Origin: Fusarium oxysporum f. sp. lycopersici 4287
Taxonomy: Eukaryota; Ascomycota; Sordariomycetes; Hypocreales; Nectriaceae
NCBI RefSeq assembly: GCF_000149955.1
Contig: NC_030992.1
Span: 461,669 to 525,668 of the forward strand
Length of the DNA: 64,000 nt
Reading direction: 5' to 3'
Shown here: positions 1-12,076 of the stretch, one piece after another
Numbering within the stretch: the first letter of the stretch is position 1
Layout: the number at the start of each line of letters is the position of its first letter
Position numbers and translations under genes: made by a program
Notes under the pieces: model-generated
The model's database searches: none
What the model was told of the DNA's origin: nothing
Seen by the model: only the letters and a program-made list of their open reading frames with translations

Positions 1-105
1 GATGCAGCGCTTTATGCTTCCTAGATATTCCAATGCAAACCCGCAAAATAGTACAAATGCGGAATCAACTAATGGGACGCAGTAGCCTCGATACTTCCGA
101 ATGCC

Positions 106-1789
106 TCACCCTGATGTCCCCGTCTCACTCACACTCCCGAACTTACTATCAACCTTCTTCGCTGGACTAGGTTCACTCAACAAACCCCCTCTATCATGCA
201 AAACCAAGTCATCCGGTTCCACCAAAGTAGTCCCATCAGTCTTTGACATCTTAATGATCGCCAGAGATCTTTGCACAAATATTCCCTCTGTGCTGCTGCT
301 TGAGCCTTTAGGTAGAATGTTCCACGATCTAGCTCGTGCTGCGATAGCGCGGAAGATTGGTTGCATGTGAGGCATACAGGCTACCAAGATGCCTACGCCG
401 CTTTCGATATTGGACCATACGACGAATCCTTGTGCGTTGGCTGTTGCTTGACCGTTAGAGAAAGAGTTTGGTGGGAATGGGAATTACCTACATGATGCGT
501 TCAACGTTCTTGTGAAGTCGAGTAAGTAGGGGATGCGGATACAGCTGGCTGCAATGAGACTAGACGAATATTAACATGAATGCTACAGCGGAGAATGGGA
601 GGCTTACAAAATACCAACACCGAAAATTACCATAACGCCAGCCTTCTTCTTCGGCTGAAGACCCAAAGAATATAACTGCGTCAACGGTAGCGCAAACATC
701 CAGACATCAAGAGCAATGTTAACACCAGCGTGAAAAAAGATGATTGCTGGGATATTAAGTGTGATCCCGCGAGGAGGATACTCTTTCCATCCATCCCAGA
801 GTAAGTGAATTGGTTGTCGCTGCAGTGCGCCGCATATGGTGACAATAATTGTCGTGACAATATTGAATGCGATAGTACACTTGATAATCAATCTGAAAGT
901 TGGATCGGGGAATGTTCGGAGAAAAAAATAGAGTATTGAGAGTTTGATGAGGCAGAGACTTAGAATGTAGGCATATTGAACGACGAGGAGATACTATATT
1001 TGTTAGCCGAGGTTGCTGGGTAAGTGTACGGACTTACTATGTGAAACGTGGTAATGGTACTGTCGTCAAGTGTCCAGATATTCCGGCCCAAGCCCGCAAA
1101 TGTCACTACACAGAATAAGTAATCAGCTGGTTGGACATTTACATGATTCAGAACTCACTCAGGCCCATTATAATGCATTGAACTCCGGTAAAGACCTAGA
1201 ATGTTAGTAAATCAGCATGACGCATGAAGAAAATCCTTACCGACGCCGCGATGATGAGGTAATCGTCAGCACCCCATTGTGAAAAGCGATAAGATTTCGT
1301 GACAGTTCGAAGGACGATGGAAAACACCGCTATCCCAAGGATCGTGTAGTTTATCCCCCTAATGTTGTGATCGTTGTCGAGCTCTGGTCTGCCGCAGTTT
1401 GTTTGCTCAAGCTTGAGAAAGTCTGTCAAGCAACCGTGAATGTGAGTAGCTTGATGCTTGTAAAGCCCACCTTGAGGGTTCCCTACCGAATAGGTCTCGT
1501 ATCGGGCATGCTGTGCGAATACTGCTGGCTACCGCATTGCTGAGTTTGTGATCATGGCATATTCGTTCTTTGTTGGCGGTCGAGAATGTCGGCTTATCAA
1601 CGAATTGCGAGAAACATTTGATCTACAACTGATTAATAAATCCATAGCGCGAGATAGATGGGGTATACGCACGGCACATTGCGACGCGTCCTCTAGCCTT
1701 TGAGCAGTGGTCGGTGAGCTTGCGCCGACTGGCTGGAATATACACGGTAAAATGAGAATAAACAAGCGTAATATTGCGAATAGCTTCAT
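106..1789 (-). CDS. CFEM-domain PTH11-type seven-helix receptor
   Basis: Multi-exon membrane receptor of the fungal PTH11/CFEM class (fungal rhodopsin-like fold), expected at the plasma membrane. Exon 1 (1789-1673) encodes a signal peptide (MKLFAILRLFILILPC) and the first CFEM cysteines; introns 1672-1623 and 1486-1423 have canonical ends and keep frame. The cysteine-rich region is followed by TNCGRPELDN, then hydrophobic helices (FSIVLRTVTKSYRF, GADDYLIIAAS, IIKCTIAFNIVTTIIVT, IPAIIFFHAGVNIALDVWMF) and the family-typical last helix (NIESGVGILVACMPHMQPIF). The cytosolic tail ends at 106. Further introns lie near 1240-1190, 1130-1040, 1010-960 and 600-490; I did not fix all borders. Nothing shows inactivation. 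The ligand is unknown; family members are implicated in surface sensing. Confidence 0.8.
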
Positions 1790-3347
1790 GGTGGTTTACC
1801 ACGCAGGCGAAACATCGAGAAGAAAAGCACCCAAGAACTCAAAACCTGTTGTATGACGGGGTACGCTGTCTCATTAAGAATTCAGGAGCACGGACTAGGT
1901 GTTTTGCTTTGTCGACGCTAAACCAGGCATACCATGTCCATTGGTCTGGATTAGACGAGCTTCCCGTACTCTAAACCAATGGGTCGTGTTAGTCCGTGCT
2001 CATCACACCAAAAGGAGCTAGAATTGAGCGCCACGGAGATCTTCATGGGATATGCTTATGCATTCCAGGGATACAGATTAGGCTTATTTTTGCTATGCAA
2101 TCGAGTGGGAGATTGGCGGGGAGTTCTTGGCAGGGCTTTAGCTAGGGTCTGGGTTTACGAGGTTAATCTGTTGGTGGTGAGGATGGGTCTTGGCTGCGGC
2201 AATGTTGCCGGCAGAGCAAGCCAATGATATCATTAACTGAGCGCTGTGATCTGATCATTGATTTGTACTTGTTTGGCATTGGATAAAGCTGTTTCGCATA
2301 ATTGTACTCATGTTTAGAAAAGCGAACCATCTCGGGAAGGCTTCGCATTGGACTGCACAGGTCTGTTTGACAGATACAAGTGCAATTTGGAATCGGGGCC
2401 AAGTCCGGGGAAGTTCATCGACTCTGACGCCTCGTGTGGCTGACGGTCATGCCGGATATTAGCTGGAGGCTGTAGGGTTGAGATATTCGGATGCCGGCTG
2501 AACTTTATTGTTCACGGAATGAAGGCTTTGCGGATCATCCATACCCGTTGATCCACATCACTTCTGGGTACCGCTCCCACTACAAGGCGCATTCGAGATC
2601 CGGCATGGCGCTTGATCTGGAAGCGTTCACTTTGTGAAGGGCTACAGACGACACATAGAGGCGTTATGAGATGTTAATATCTGAGAATCGAAGTACAAAT
2701 TTCGATGACTGTTGGTAGGCGATTAAAAATAATGGGAAGCCAGTTTGTGCGCGCATTCGGCCTGCTTCAAATATGACAAGCACTTGCAACAGAATGGCTG
2801 GAAACACCGATAGCGATCTAATCTTCCACGAGATTCCACTGAACAAATCGTGCGCTAGGGCATAGGGCACGCGGATAACGTGTAGTTGCGTTAATGTTAA
2901 AAGAATGTCTAGTAATGGATATTTTCAGCAGCAGAATGGCCTCAATTTATATCGCAGGCTGTAGTCGATGCTGTAAACGCCGTTGTCAAAAATCCCCAGG
3001 TCTAGGGTTAGCAGTATGGATCAGATTGACTATATAAGCGGGAAATTCACACCGTCAGCGGGAAATCGCTAGTGGGTACATGTCACGATCCAATCAAATT
3101 GAGCAAATGTTGCCAAGTCTTGACGAACTGGAGCTGCTAACATCAAATTTGTCCAAGCAACCGCCGTAAAGTATGGAAACGGTTCCGAATATGTGGAGTT
3201 TCAGATCTATATAAGTCTTGTATTTCCGGACCTCGGCATTCTAGTGAGTCCGAAATTTGGCCAGTATTTATTTATTCCTGGCAGCCTCTCCCTTTTTCAG
3301 CAGCGTAAGGTCTGGTCTGTTGGTCAACCTGGCAGAAAACACCAATT
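1790..3347. other. Intergenic, no gene recognised
   Basis: About 1.5 kb between divergent genes. Only short open frames without recognisable motifs are present. The 3' half probably holds the promoter of the next gene. A short direct repeat (agcgggaaat, near 3038 and 3057) is the only structure I noticed. Confidence 0.6.
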
Positions 3348-4169
3348 ATGTCTCGGATATCGCCTCTTTTCCGCCAACGGCTGATCCTTGCCGCCAAAGT
3401 AGCTGTTGGAGTCTCAATCACCGGCACAGCAAGCTTTCACCTCGTCACAAGAAAATGTTACTTTGAGCCCTTTGGACCGGATAATGGCAGATCATTGTAT
3501 GAGCATCCGCTGCTGAAGCAGATCAATCCTTGGAATAAACCAGGTTCTGCTGACTCGTGCGTGAGAGAGGTGCCGTTCGACAAGCTAGATAAGGTGCTTT
3601 TGGAGGATGCAAAGAATGGAGGAACCAAGTTGGTTGAGAGATTCATTGCGGGAATGTGGGGAGGATTTGGTAAGGGTTAAGAGAACCGGTAATTTATCTT
3701 TAATGCTGATGATGAGCAGGATATGGTATCCAACGGAGAATCATGACATTCTTCAAGAACGAGGCAAACAAGAACGACCTATGGGAGAAGAAGGATCTCC
3801 TAGAATCTACCTATGAACCAGGTATGCTATTCCTGATTTTGCTGTTCCCTCTTCTGACACGCAACAGGCACATACTTCACTAACCATTTTGTGGTTCTAT
3901 CAAAAACACCAACATGCATCACGATGAGAGGTTGCTTCGATCCTCACCAGTCACCTCCGTCGCCCATGGACGTCGACAATCTCGTTGAGATTCGCGCGGA
4001 GCTAGATGAAGCAAAGCAGGTGGCCGTTCTCAAACTCCAGGTCATCACGTTTGATGGAAGGAAAGAAGCGAGTGATAAGGAGGATCCTTTTGGCGGAGTT
4101 GGAGGATGGCTGCACAGACGTTATTCTACGCTGTTGGTTGAGTCAGGAGCCAGAAACTGCCTGGAATGA
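3348..4169 (+). CDS. Uncharacterised fungal protein, 241 aa, N-terminal hydrophobic segment
   Basis: Three exons (3348-3669, 3720-3821, 3868-4169) join in frame across canonical introns 3670-3719 and 3822-3867 to give 241 aa. Residues about 10-30 are hydrophobic (LILAAKVAVGVSITG), possibly a membrane anchor or organelle signal. The middle has a conserved-looking block (ERFIAGMWGGFGYGIQRR) and a C-terminal half resembling a compact alpha/beta fold (TYEPGTYFTNHFVVLSKTP, then FDGRK and WLHRRYSTLLVES). The pattern recalls an ascomycete family of unknown function often seen in accessory regions; I cannot name a reaction. The start was chosen because the next Met is far downstream. The gene looks intact. 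Confidence 0.65.
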
Positions 4170-5281
4170 GCACGTTGAGGGACATATAATAAAAGCAAAC
4201 TCTCTCGATGATCAACTATAGACTTTCAGTCCCGAGTTCCAAAGTACTTCAGTCTGTGGCTGGAGTGCTTCAGAATGGTGTTTCTTGGACGGGACTGGAG
4301 TGACGTAACAGCAACGAAAGGTTGCGATTCCATTCAACAGAAATACGTTCCTGTACACTATAAACATTCACACCACACATACCTGAAACTCTGCATCAGC
4401 GTTTACGGTGAAACTCAGTCCATGACAGCTTACCAATTGGATACAGAGAAGATGAGGTGAGGCAGCTTGTCGAGGTCGCGGGTCTGACCAGCGGAAGTCG
4501 GGGTTCTTTATACTTATCCGACAGACCGACAAACTGGATTCGGGTAAGATTGCGCCGCTATTATTTACAGGTGACCATCGCGAGCCATAAGTCGACTTGC
4601 GCATCACGGCCTCTGCCCTCGCGCCCCTCGCACTCCTAGCTCAAAATGGCATGGTGATTTACACGATGTTACATCAAGGGGCATAAGGCTGGTTTCATAT
4701 AAAGAGTTGGACGATCATGATCCACTCTTCGATTAAAGCTGAAAGTTAGCTTCGTCTGTGCCGTCTGACTACAGCTCTTAGCTTGCCGAGTTGGCAGTTC
4801 GCAGGCATTTGAGTGGCACGATGGAAAGTAATTAATAACTCAAGCTTTTCTTGATTAGATCCCTCGGTGATGTTGGGCGTGAAGAAGACGCCTAGACTGG
4901 TCCATGAGATTTTATTGGCTGGATTAAAGCATTGGCTGAGGTGATAGGCAGGAAGCTTACAGTGAAGCTTCTCCGCGAATCACAGATCCAATCTCAATAA
5001 GAATATCGAGTGGTGGTTCTTTCGAAGCTTCAAGGTAAACTGCCTATGAGCGACGTAATTTGTGACGGAGGTACTAGAAATGGTGTGTCCATTAACTGCA
5101 CAACGATATCATTGGCTTGTTGAAGCTTTGGCTTCACCCTCTCAATCATGTCCCCGTTCTTTGTTCTATTGAGGACGATTGCTCAGCGAAACCAACCTCC
5201 TCGCTGTTGCGATGCCACAGAAATCTTCATTGTTCTCCTTCAATAGTGGCAGGGCAGAAAACTATTCATGTGACTCCTCGG
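4170..5281. other. Intergenic, no gene recognised
   Basis: Roughly 1.1 kb between two plus-strand loci. It contains only short frames without recognisable motifs. The proximal part should hold the terminator of the upstream gene and the distal part the promoter of the amidase relic. Confidence 0.6.
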
Positions 5282-6610
5282 ATGGCCGCCCTCAACTCGA
5301 CTACTATTTTTGAGGCTGAAGGCAAGCGATATGTCACAACAGAAGCCATTGCTGTACGTTCGTCCACCCAATGCAACGTGCACTTTACATCTGATCTAAT
5401 TGATCTAGTTCCAGCCCCAAGCTGACACTCCCTTGAGATCTAAACTTGTGACGGTCATCGCAAGCAATGATGGTGTAACCCTTAGCAAAGAGTGGCTGAA
5501 GACATACTTATACAAGCTGGACGGCTGTGATGTTTATGATCGCAACCTGTTCCTTTCAGGTGTTATCACCACGACCCCGTGTCGTGGCCAGATTGTACCT
5601 CAAGATTCTTGGGAATACCCGAAAGAACTTGGAATGAAGTGGCTCTATATTGTCGTTGAAGGCGGCGAAACGCATCTTCCTACACTTCCTTACTTCTACA
5701 CCGATAATAAGCTTCACCCCGTCTGTCGTTTGTATGATGATGAAAAAGGGGCGTTTTTCTCGGGGTTGAAACCCAACCTGGATCTGTAAGCAACTTGTCC
5801 ATTGAAGCCTCTGACTAACACCAACTAATATGGACAAGATCGCCATTGACAGTGTTTGAGCGACTCGAGGTTGGAAGTATCTGCATACCGGCCTCGCAAT
5901 TGCCGTTCCGTCTCGAGCACCAACACTCGTTACCAACACCCCGCCAAATCTACATGTTGCAGTANNNNNNNNNNNNNNNNNNNNNNNNNNNNNNNNNNNN
6001 NNNNNNNNNNNNNNNNNNNNNNNNNNNNNNNNNNNNNNNNNNNNNNNNNNNNNNNNNNNNNNNNNNNNNNNNNNNNNNNNNNNNNNNNNNNNNNNNNNNN
6101 NNNNNNNNNNNNNNNNNNNNNNNNNNNNNNNNNNNNNNNNNNNNNNNNNNNNNNNNNNNNNNNNNNNNNNNNNNNNNNTCATAATGACGGCGCACACATG
6201 CTGGGATTGACAAAGCTCAGCTCAGTGATAACCCAACCCGAGAAGAACCCGTGGATGCCGTTGACTATTCAACAGCATCAAATCCCAGAGGGAGTGGGTA
6301 CCAGTCTCCTGCGGGAAGCAGTAGTGGAAGTGCTGCTGCTGTTGCGGCTTATGGCTGGCTTGACTGTGCGATCGGCACTGATATGAGTGGACGTGGTCGT
6401 CGACCAGCGTTGGCGAATGGTGTTTGGCAATTTAGGCCTTCTCAGGACTCTATCTCGTTGAGAGGTCTGGTTAAGACCTATTATATATTTGATACGTCCT
6501 GTGTATTTGCGAGAAGCCTTGATATCCTACGTCGAGTTGCGGACACTTGGATTGCCGTTCCATCTCTGGTCAAGAAGCAACCATATCGTCTCGATAGATC
6601 AAAGACTTGA
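5282..6610 (+). pseudogene. Amidase-signature protein with N-terminal Arp1-like domain, broken
   Basis: Relic of a fungal amidase-signature protein with the N-terminal extension described as scytalone dehydratase-like (Arp1). Start MAALNSTTIFEAEGKRY at 5282; intron 5354-5408 joins EAIA to FQPQADTP. A second intron appears near 5788-5840. The centre is lost in the N gap (5965-6178). After the gap, LGLTKLSS lies in one frame and REEPVDAVDYSTASNPRG in another, so a frameshift sits near 6230-6245. The amidase signature follows (SPAGSSSGSAAAV, GTDMSGRGRRPALANG, WQFRPSQDS). Family members continue about 200-300 residues further, but a stop ends this copy at 6608-6610. Intact enzymes would hydrolyse amides through a Ser-cisSer-Lys triad. 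This copy should be inactive. Confidence 0.75.
5965..6178. other. Assembly gap (214 Ns)
   Basis: Run of Ns inside the amidase relic. Open frames crossing it are artefacts of unknown bases. Confidence 0.99.
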
Positions 6611-8687
6611 AGCAATAACACCAACGGAATTCCAGCATCCTGGCCTGACTGAAGTTGGCTGCAACCATACTCTCCCAACAGACCAGCCTGCCAGTAACAT
6701 GACGGAGCGCCAGGCGGCACCAATGTCGAACCTGGGCAACATATAATGCCATCTTTGGTGCATTGGCATTGCCAATGGCCTTCCTCACTGCGACAGACAC
6801 CACCCCGAGTGACTTGAGCCGTGAATGGACGGTGGTTTCGGGAATGGCAGTGCGTCGGCCTCTCCCGCCTGGTCCCTGTCACGCTGACAGGTTGAATAAG
6901 CGCCTTATTCCCATATTGCTTGTTTAACGTAGCGCGTCAATCTACTATGGGGGTAAGCTCTCCCGCTTACACAACCGTCTTATCCTACCTAGTTATTAAT
7001 CTGTTTGGTGCAGTTCGGCTGGCGGGAGAGAGGGCTGCACGGCTTACTGATGTTTTCGTTCGTAGTATCGTTGTGATCTTACACGCGACAGAGCACGTTC
7101 ACGAGCGACCCGCGCTTCTATGGATTCTGTCTTCCTGGGCCAACTACGCCATCTAGGGGCTTGTTGAGACATTATCTTGCTTGATCTCTGATAGCAGATG
7201 AAATGGGTGCCAGAACATAAAGATCTGCGAGACGTGTCTTCTGGCTGGGCTCGTAGTTTACATAATCACGTTAAAAAACAGAGCGCGGCATCCTTACAAC
7301 GTGCTGGCGTCCAACAAGGCCCAGCTAATTGAATGGCAGCTCTCCCCCTGGTCGCCTCGGATTTGGGGGTAACAGGTTATGAGGATGCCCTTTGGTGATT
7401 GCTAGTTTCTTATTTGTCAATTAGGACACCAATGCAACCCTACAATGGTTATGATATATATTTATTACAGATACGGTGTTCAACATAATCACAACTCTGA
7501 CAAGATGTAGCAGGTATTGTAAAGATAGTGGAGTAACTCCACTAGTTAGCTCCACTGAAGTTTATTCAATAATACGTGGCAACTGGTCCTAGTAGCATGG
7601 GTATGTGCATAGCCTCTTAATATGGACCTTTACAAAGGAACTTATGTGATGTCCTAGATGTTCTTTCCAGAAAATATCTCAAAGCCGGAATGGATGTAAG
7701 CTGAAAATACTGGGAATGCTGTCCTATCCCCTTGGCTATAGAGGCGCTATACCAAAGTACCAGTTCCGGCCTCGAATCAAATCACATATTCTTCTAAACC
7801 CGATAAACCAATGGCAATTTTACAAATAGTAATCATTGAGGTCTTTTACTACCTCCTAGTAGGGAAATCGGAAAGTACTGATCAACATCACCTGCCTGCA
7901 GCAGCTATTTCTAAGTCTACTGCTTGTAATGTAAGGGCAAAGGTCGCAGAAACCTGGTGGGGCAACGATACCTCCGTGTAGCGCCCCCACAGACAAGAGG
8001 ATAAGCGCCAAGTCTTTTAAGCTTACAGCATGAATCCTACAAACTTTTTGATATGGAGCATATACGGTCAAGATACCTAGCGCGGGTCAGGACCTCAATC
8101 CATGGGAGGGGGTAATACAGTTGAGGCCAGGTAGCAGCAATCTCGTAGATAGATAATAAAAGCCCGAGTAGGTGATTCCTGACCCCTTATTTAATCTGGT
8201 CTCTACTTTCTTTATTATACTTAGTAGCTTGTAGATTCCTCACATAGGGTCGATCGAGGCGGTTAGATAAGATAACCTTAAAGACGGCTAGATAACCTTA
8301 AAAGGCGCCTCACAGGAAAAGTGGACCTATGGTCTTGCTATTCGATGTGTTACAATATGCTTAACTGGAAGTATTCATGTACGTCGATCGTCTAGCATAA
8401 AACAGGAAGGTGCAGGCATGAATTCCTGCAAATTTTACGATGCGGCATATACGAGGTCAAGATACCCTGGACGCGAACTATTCAGGCAGACTTGTACAAC
8501 GGTCGTCTTACACAAAAAAGGAAGGTACAGCTTGAATACTTCCGAGGGAAGAAAGTTGTAAATACTATACAAGAAGACAAATTCTCTGCTATCTTCAATA
8601 TACAAGCAACATCTCTGGAGCAATACAGCCAGCCTTCGAACACTATCCTTTTTTTTCTAAGTCTCTATAAAGACAGAAATACTCAAG
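6611..8687. other. AT-rich intergenic stretch with decayed sequence
   Basis: About 2 kb with no recognisable coding frame. The first part may be the degenerated 3' end of the amidase. From about 7400 the sequence is AT-rich with short tandem motifs such as ctagataaccttaaa (near 8265-8300). Imperfect long repeats lie between 8020 and 8545 and are listed separately. A TATA-like element (ctataaag, about 8665) precedes the next gene. Confidence 0.55.
8021..8545 (+). repeat. Degenerate direct repeats upstream of the effector-like gene
   Basis: Three related units are visible. Unit A (about 8030-8085) and unit B (about 8415-8476) share the order catgaat..cct.caaa, then gcatatac, then ggtcaagatacc. 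The segment leading into B (about 8379-8427) is repeated with changes at about 8493-8542 (shared core ggaaggt.cag...tgaat). The last two are about 114 bp apart. No open frame runs through them. They lie 140-670 bp before the start codon at 8688, so they may be duplicated promoter sequence or transposon remnants. Confidence 0.55.
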
Positions 8688-9493
8688 ATGAAGGCTACGC
8701 TTTTAACTCTTCTTAGCAGCGCTACAGTAGCGGTCTCTGCCGCGGTAAAGCTTCTCATTGATGAAAGAGGCTATATATAATCTAACTTCCACTTAGGCCC
8801 TTCCTGATGGTGTTCAGGCAGTTGATAACCCTCTCGAAGGGTATACGCTTATTCCGATGGAATGGACAGGTTCTATCAAAGAGGGAGCCGATCCTATCAC
8901 TCTGTCTGGTACTGCTGAGGTGAGTAAATGACCTAGTATTGCACTCTAAGAACACATAAAATACTAATGGCGACTTAGGAGGTTGTTGCTCAGATTCAGA
9001 AGCTCAACCCAGATTACGTGTTTCCAGAAGGCAACACCAGCGAACCTGAGATTGAAAAGCGCAGCCAAGTAAGACTTCAAACTATCCTTCTTATCATGAA
9101 ACTTACTAACACACGAACTAGGGTCATATTATTTGCAAAGTTGGTGGATTTGGCGCTATGGATGTACGAGCCGCCCACCGGGAGAGAAATTACCTTCGCT
9201 CCCTAGGGAATAATGTGTGTCATGTGGGCGCAGGGCCTCGCACGTGCACTAAAATCGCTTGCGCTACTGGCGATGCTATCATCCTTTGCAACGACAACGG
9301 GCACGCTATTTCACCTAGGTGCTCCTACCTAGCTGATTACATCGACCACATCATCAGAGCTTGCTCATGGACAGTCAACAGCCCTCCTTGTACCGTCAGG
9401 CCTTGTGGCCCTTCTTGGTCTGTCGATATGGTCCGAGGGCAACAGTTCGATTCTGACAACTACAATGTTATTGTTGCTAAAGACACTTGCTAG
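8688..9493 (+). CDS. Secreted cysteine-rich effector-like protein
   Basis: Four exons (8688-8744, 8797-8919, 8979-9068, 9122-9493) joined at canonical introns encode 213 aa. Exon 1 is exactly a signal peptide (MKATLLTLLSSATVAVSAA). A pro-region follows (NPLEGYTLIPMEWTG) and ends at a KEX2-type dibasic site (IEKRSQ). The mature C-terminal domain has regularly spaced cysteines (HIICKVGG, GNNVCHVGAGPRTCTK, ATGDAIILCNDN, ISPRCSYLADY, KDTC). This matches a family of small secreted fungal proteins often listed as candidate effectors; the function is unknown. No stop or frame defect is seen, in contrast to neighbouring relics. A TATA-like element lies about 25 bp upstream of the ATG. Confidence 0.75.
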
Positions 9494-10039
9494 TTTGTTC
9501 ATCGTCTATATTATGCATATTCATATTGGGGCTGGTGAGACGACGAGAAAGTGACTAGCTAGAATGAGACGAGATAAGTGCTTTGGTTTCCAGACTATTG
9601 CGCTGCTCTGTTAGGTCTTAGTTTTCAATCGAAAGCCCAATCTTTCCTAGCCATTGCTACCCGACGATTCAGTTGAAATGGGCAGGGAGGCAAGAGTTTC
9701 TAAATTTCAGGTCAATGCGATTAGGTTGGAGAGGTTGGGGGCAGTAAAGAAGGCAAATAGAAGGAGAGGGGAGCAAAGGACAAGAAATATATCGTGAGAA
9801 CTTCTATTGAGAGCAAGGGCGGAAGAGACAGGGGCTAATACCTAAGAAAAGCCTAACCACCGTCCCAAGTACTATCCTGAAGTAAATAATTAGCGTCAGA
9901 ATGCATATCGAGTCATCTCACCGTTCTGCCAGCCTGCGAACAATAGTCCATTTTTCTAGTAGTGTTATGGCTTGGGTTAAGTTATTATTACAGTTTCGCC
10001 CTTCTTAAGACCGTTAAATTAGTCATACAGCCTCCTTGC
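9494..10039. other. Intergenic, nothing recognised
   Basis: About 550 bp between the effector-like gene and the decayed PLP-enzyme gene, which converge here. Only short frames are seen. Confidence 0.55.
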
Positions 10040-10800
10040 TCTCTCTGCAGAGAGCTTCAAAAGCTTGAAGCAGGTTTGCCTTCAGATCCTCCCAGTGTTC
10101 AACTCCAACATTTACCCTTAGCAAACAACGATCGATGCTCTGATCCAATAAGGCTCACCATTTAATAAGGCTCTCCACGCCGCCACGGTTGGTCGCATGA
10201 TGAAACAGATGCAACCTGCTGGGTAGTCTCCTGGCAAGCCTTTCATCTTTTATCGCGAGTGCGAAGGCACTACCATAACCGTTGGGGATCTGTTTCCGCA
10301 GCCACGAAGATTCGCCCTTGGTATTTGGCTGGAGACTCGCATGTCGGACTTGGGCTACTACTTCGCCGACGGGTCCCAGCTCTTTGGCAGACGTAGGAGG
10401 CCTGTTTATCACGGACCCAGCGCTCCTTGCTTGTCTCTCCATGCGGAGTTCAAGCGTTCGGACACTCCACATGCCTAGCTAGCCCTCAAGACTTGCCATA
10501 ACGCTGCCAAGGAAAGCACGTTCACCTCTTAATTTGTCAATCGAGTTCTCTGTTGCCTCGATATCAGGACGCAAGCTGAGAATTCCGCAAAGCATATCCG
10601 AGTGCTCTCCAATATACTTCGTCCCGCTATGCATGATTATATCGACGCCCAAAGCGAAGATAATGATCAGAGCACAGCTGTTCGTGTAGGGGGCAAGTCC
10701 CACGTTGACCTCCTGCAGATGAAGTACGGTGATACCTGGGGAGCGGTCTATGAACCTACCGCGGTCGAACCCGCCAGTACAAGCAACGTGGATTTCAAAG
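10040..10800 (-). pseudogene. Cystathionine gamma-synthase-like PLP enzyme, broken
   Basis: Remnant of a Cys/Met-metabolism PLP-dependent enzyme (cystathionine gamma-synthase/beta-lyase family). The PLP-lysine block is clear (ALGVDIIMHSGTKYIGEHSD), followed by RGERAFLGSVMASLEG, then LGMWSVRTLELRMERQARSA, and a C-terminal block ending near 10040 (LLRVNVGVEHWEDLKANLLQ). All of these are in one frame, interrupted by a TAG at 10479-10481, where relatives have Trp, and a TGA at 10155-10157, where relatives have Arg. Upstream of about 10700 the similarity fades, so the N-terminal half is missing or heavily mutated. Both stops are G:C-to-A:T changes. It cannot make an active enzyme. Confidence 0.75.
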
Positions 10801-11353
10801 CCTGAGAGTATCTATACTGGGTTGATATTTGGTTTGGGCGGAAGCTAAATGGCGTTCAGTTTTGGTAGAGTGGAGGGAAATAATTGCGAGCGACAGAAGG
10901 TGGAGGCACAGAGGGGCAGGTATGGTTCTTGGATCACCATGTCACCAGTGTGTATGGGATCAACTACGAAAGAATCCCTCATCGGGTTTGGAGGGCATCA
11001 TTGTTGGGCTTAGACCTCTGTTCTTTCGATGGAACTAGGGAGATAGCCAGCTGAAAACTAGAAACCACACTTCTGTTTTAGTATAATGCAGGGGACCTGT
11101 CTAGAACCAGGAGATGCCCTGTCTAGCCAGTGCGGCTGAGGGGTCTAGATCAACGCCTCGCAAAACTATTGATTTGAGTATCGAATGATAATGCTCAACT
11201 ACCGAGCCCACGGGGTTCTTGTTGCCCCTCAATTCGTCTATAAGAAACAAACACATTCCCTCGCCCGCCGGTTTTCCCTCAGACTTACAATTTCAGTTGC
11301 TTGCGAACATTATTCTGCAGTTCTCAGTGGTATAAACATCCTGGTTCAAGACC
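10801..11353. other. Intergenic / promoter of the secreted protein gene
   Basis: About 550 bp with no supported gene. The first part may be unrecognisable N-terminal sequence of the decayed PLP-enzyme gene; the last 200 bp are presumably the promoter of the gene at 11354. Confidence 0.5.
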
Positions 11354-12076
11354 ATGAGCATGGTCAAATTAGCGCTTCTTAGCTGGCTAGCGGTCGCTGC
11401 CCCTGTATTCTCCGCACCAGCCGATGTTCTCAACCCTCTGGATACGCGAGCTTGCACTACCCCAGCAAATACCCTCAAAAACCCGGGTTTTGAGTCCAGC
11501 GCTCTCAGTGAGTTTGCCCCAAAACGACATGAGCTACCGTCTCCAGCATGACTAACACACTCAGCACCATGGGTCTTCCAACCCACATACGTCAAACTCG
11601 GCAGCGCAACAGTCGTGAAATCTGGCTATAAAAGCGACCACGCGATCCAAGCCGCGGGAACCTCCGGATATAACGATCCAACCAGCTACAACAAACTTTA
11701 TCAGACCTTCAAGATCTGCAAAGCATCGCGTTTCCAACTCTCGTGGTCCATGCTCCTCCCGAAAGATAGCGTTAAGTATACAGCGCCTGGAAAACCAGGC
11801 TTGTATGTCGAGGCCAAAGCTCCAGATGGTTTGTGGTATCAAATGGGCTCTTTCAGCTTCGACACCAAGACGTTCAGCAGCACCATCTTTACTCCGAGTT
11901 TCAAGGGTACGCATAAGGTTGACCAGTGGGCGAATTTTGTGGCGGACTTTCCGAATTCGCAGACTGGCACTTGGACGATTTCTATGGAGTGGTATGTTAT
12001 GGGGCCGGGGTCAAAGGGGACTAAGACTTCGACGCTGAAGTTTAAGATGGATAACTTTGTTGTGAAGCCTAAATAA
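11354..12076 (+). CDS. Secreted protein with CenC/galactose-binding-like fold (hypothetical)
   Basis: Two exons (11354-11507, 11565-12076) joined across a canonical 57-bp intron encode 221 aa. Residues 1-20 are a signal peptide (VKLALLSWLAVAAPVFSA). The mature part begins with the carbohydrate-binding-like opening NPGFES, followed by beta-rich sequence with many aromatic residues (GLWYQMGSFSFD, GTWTISMEWYVMGPG) and an ending typical of jelly-roll modules (LKFKMDNFVV). Many ascomycete secreted proteins have this pattern, with no enzyme activity assigned. A second Met six bases downstream is an equally possible start. The gene looks intact. Confidence 0.75.

Noticed and set aside
1979..2402. 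Short frames on both strands
   Set aside because: No motif and no splice-consistent extension.
5556..6213. Frames of 87-213 codons crossing the N gap
   Set aside because: They are open only because the bases are unknown.
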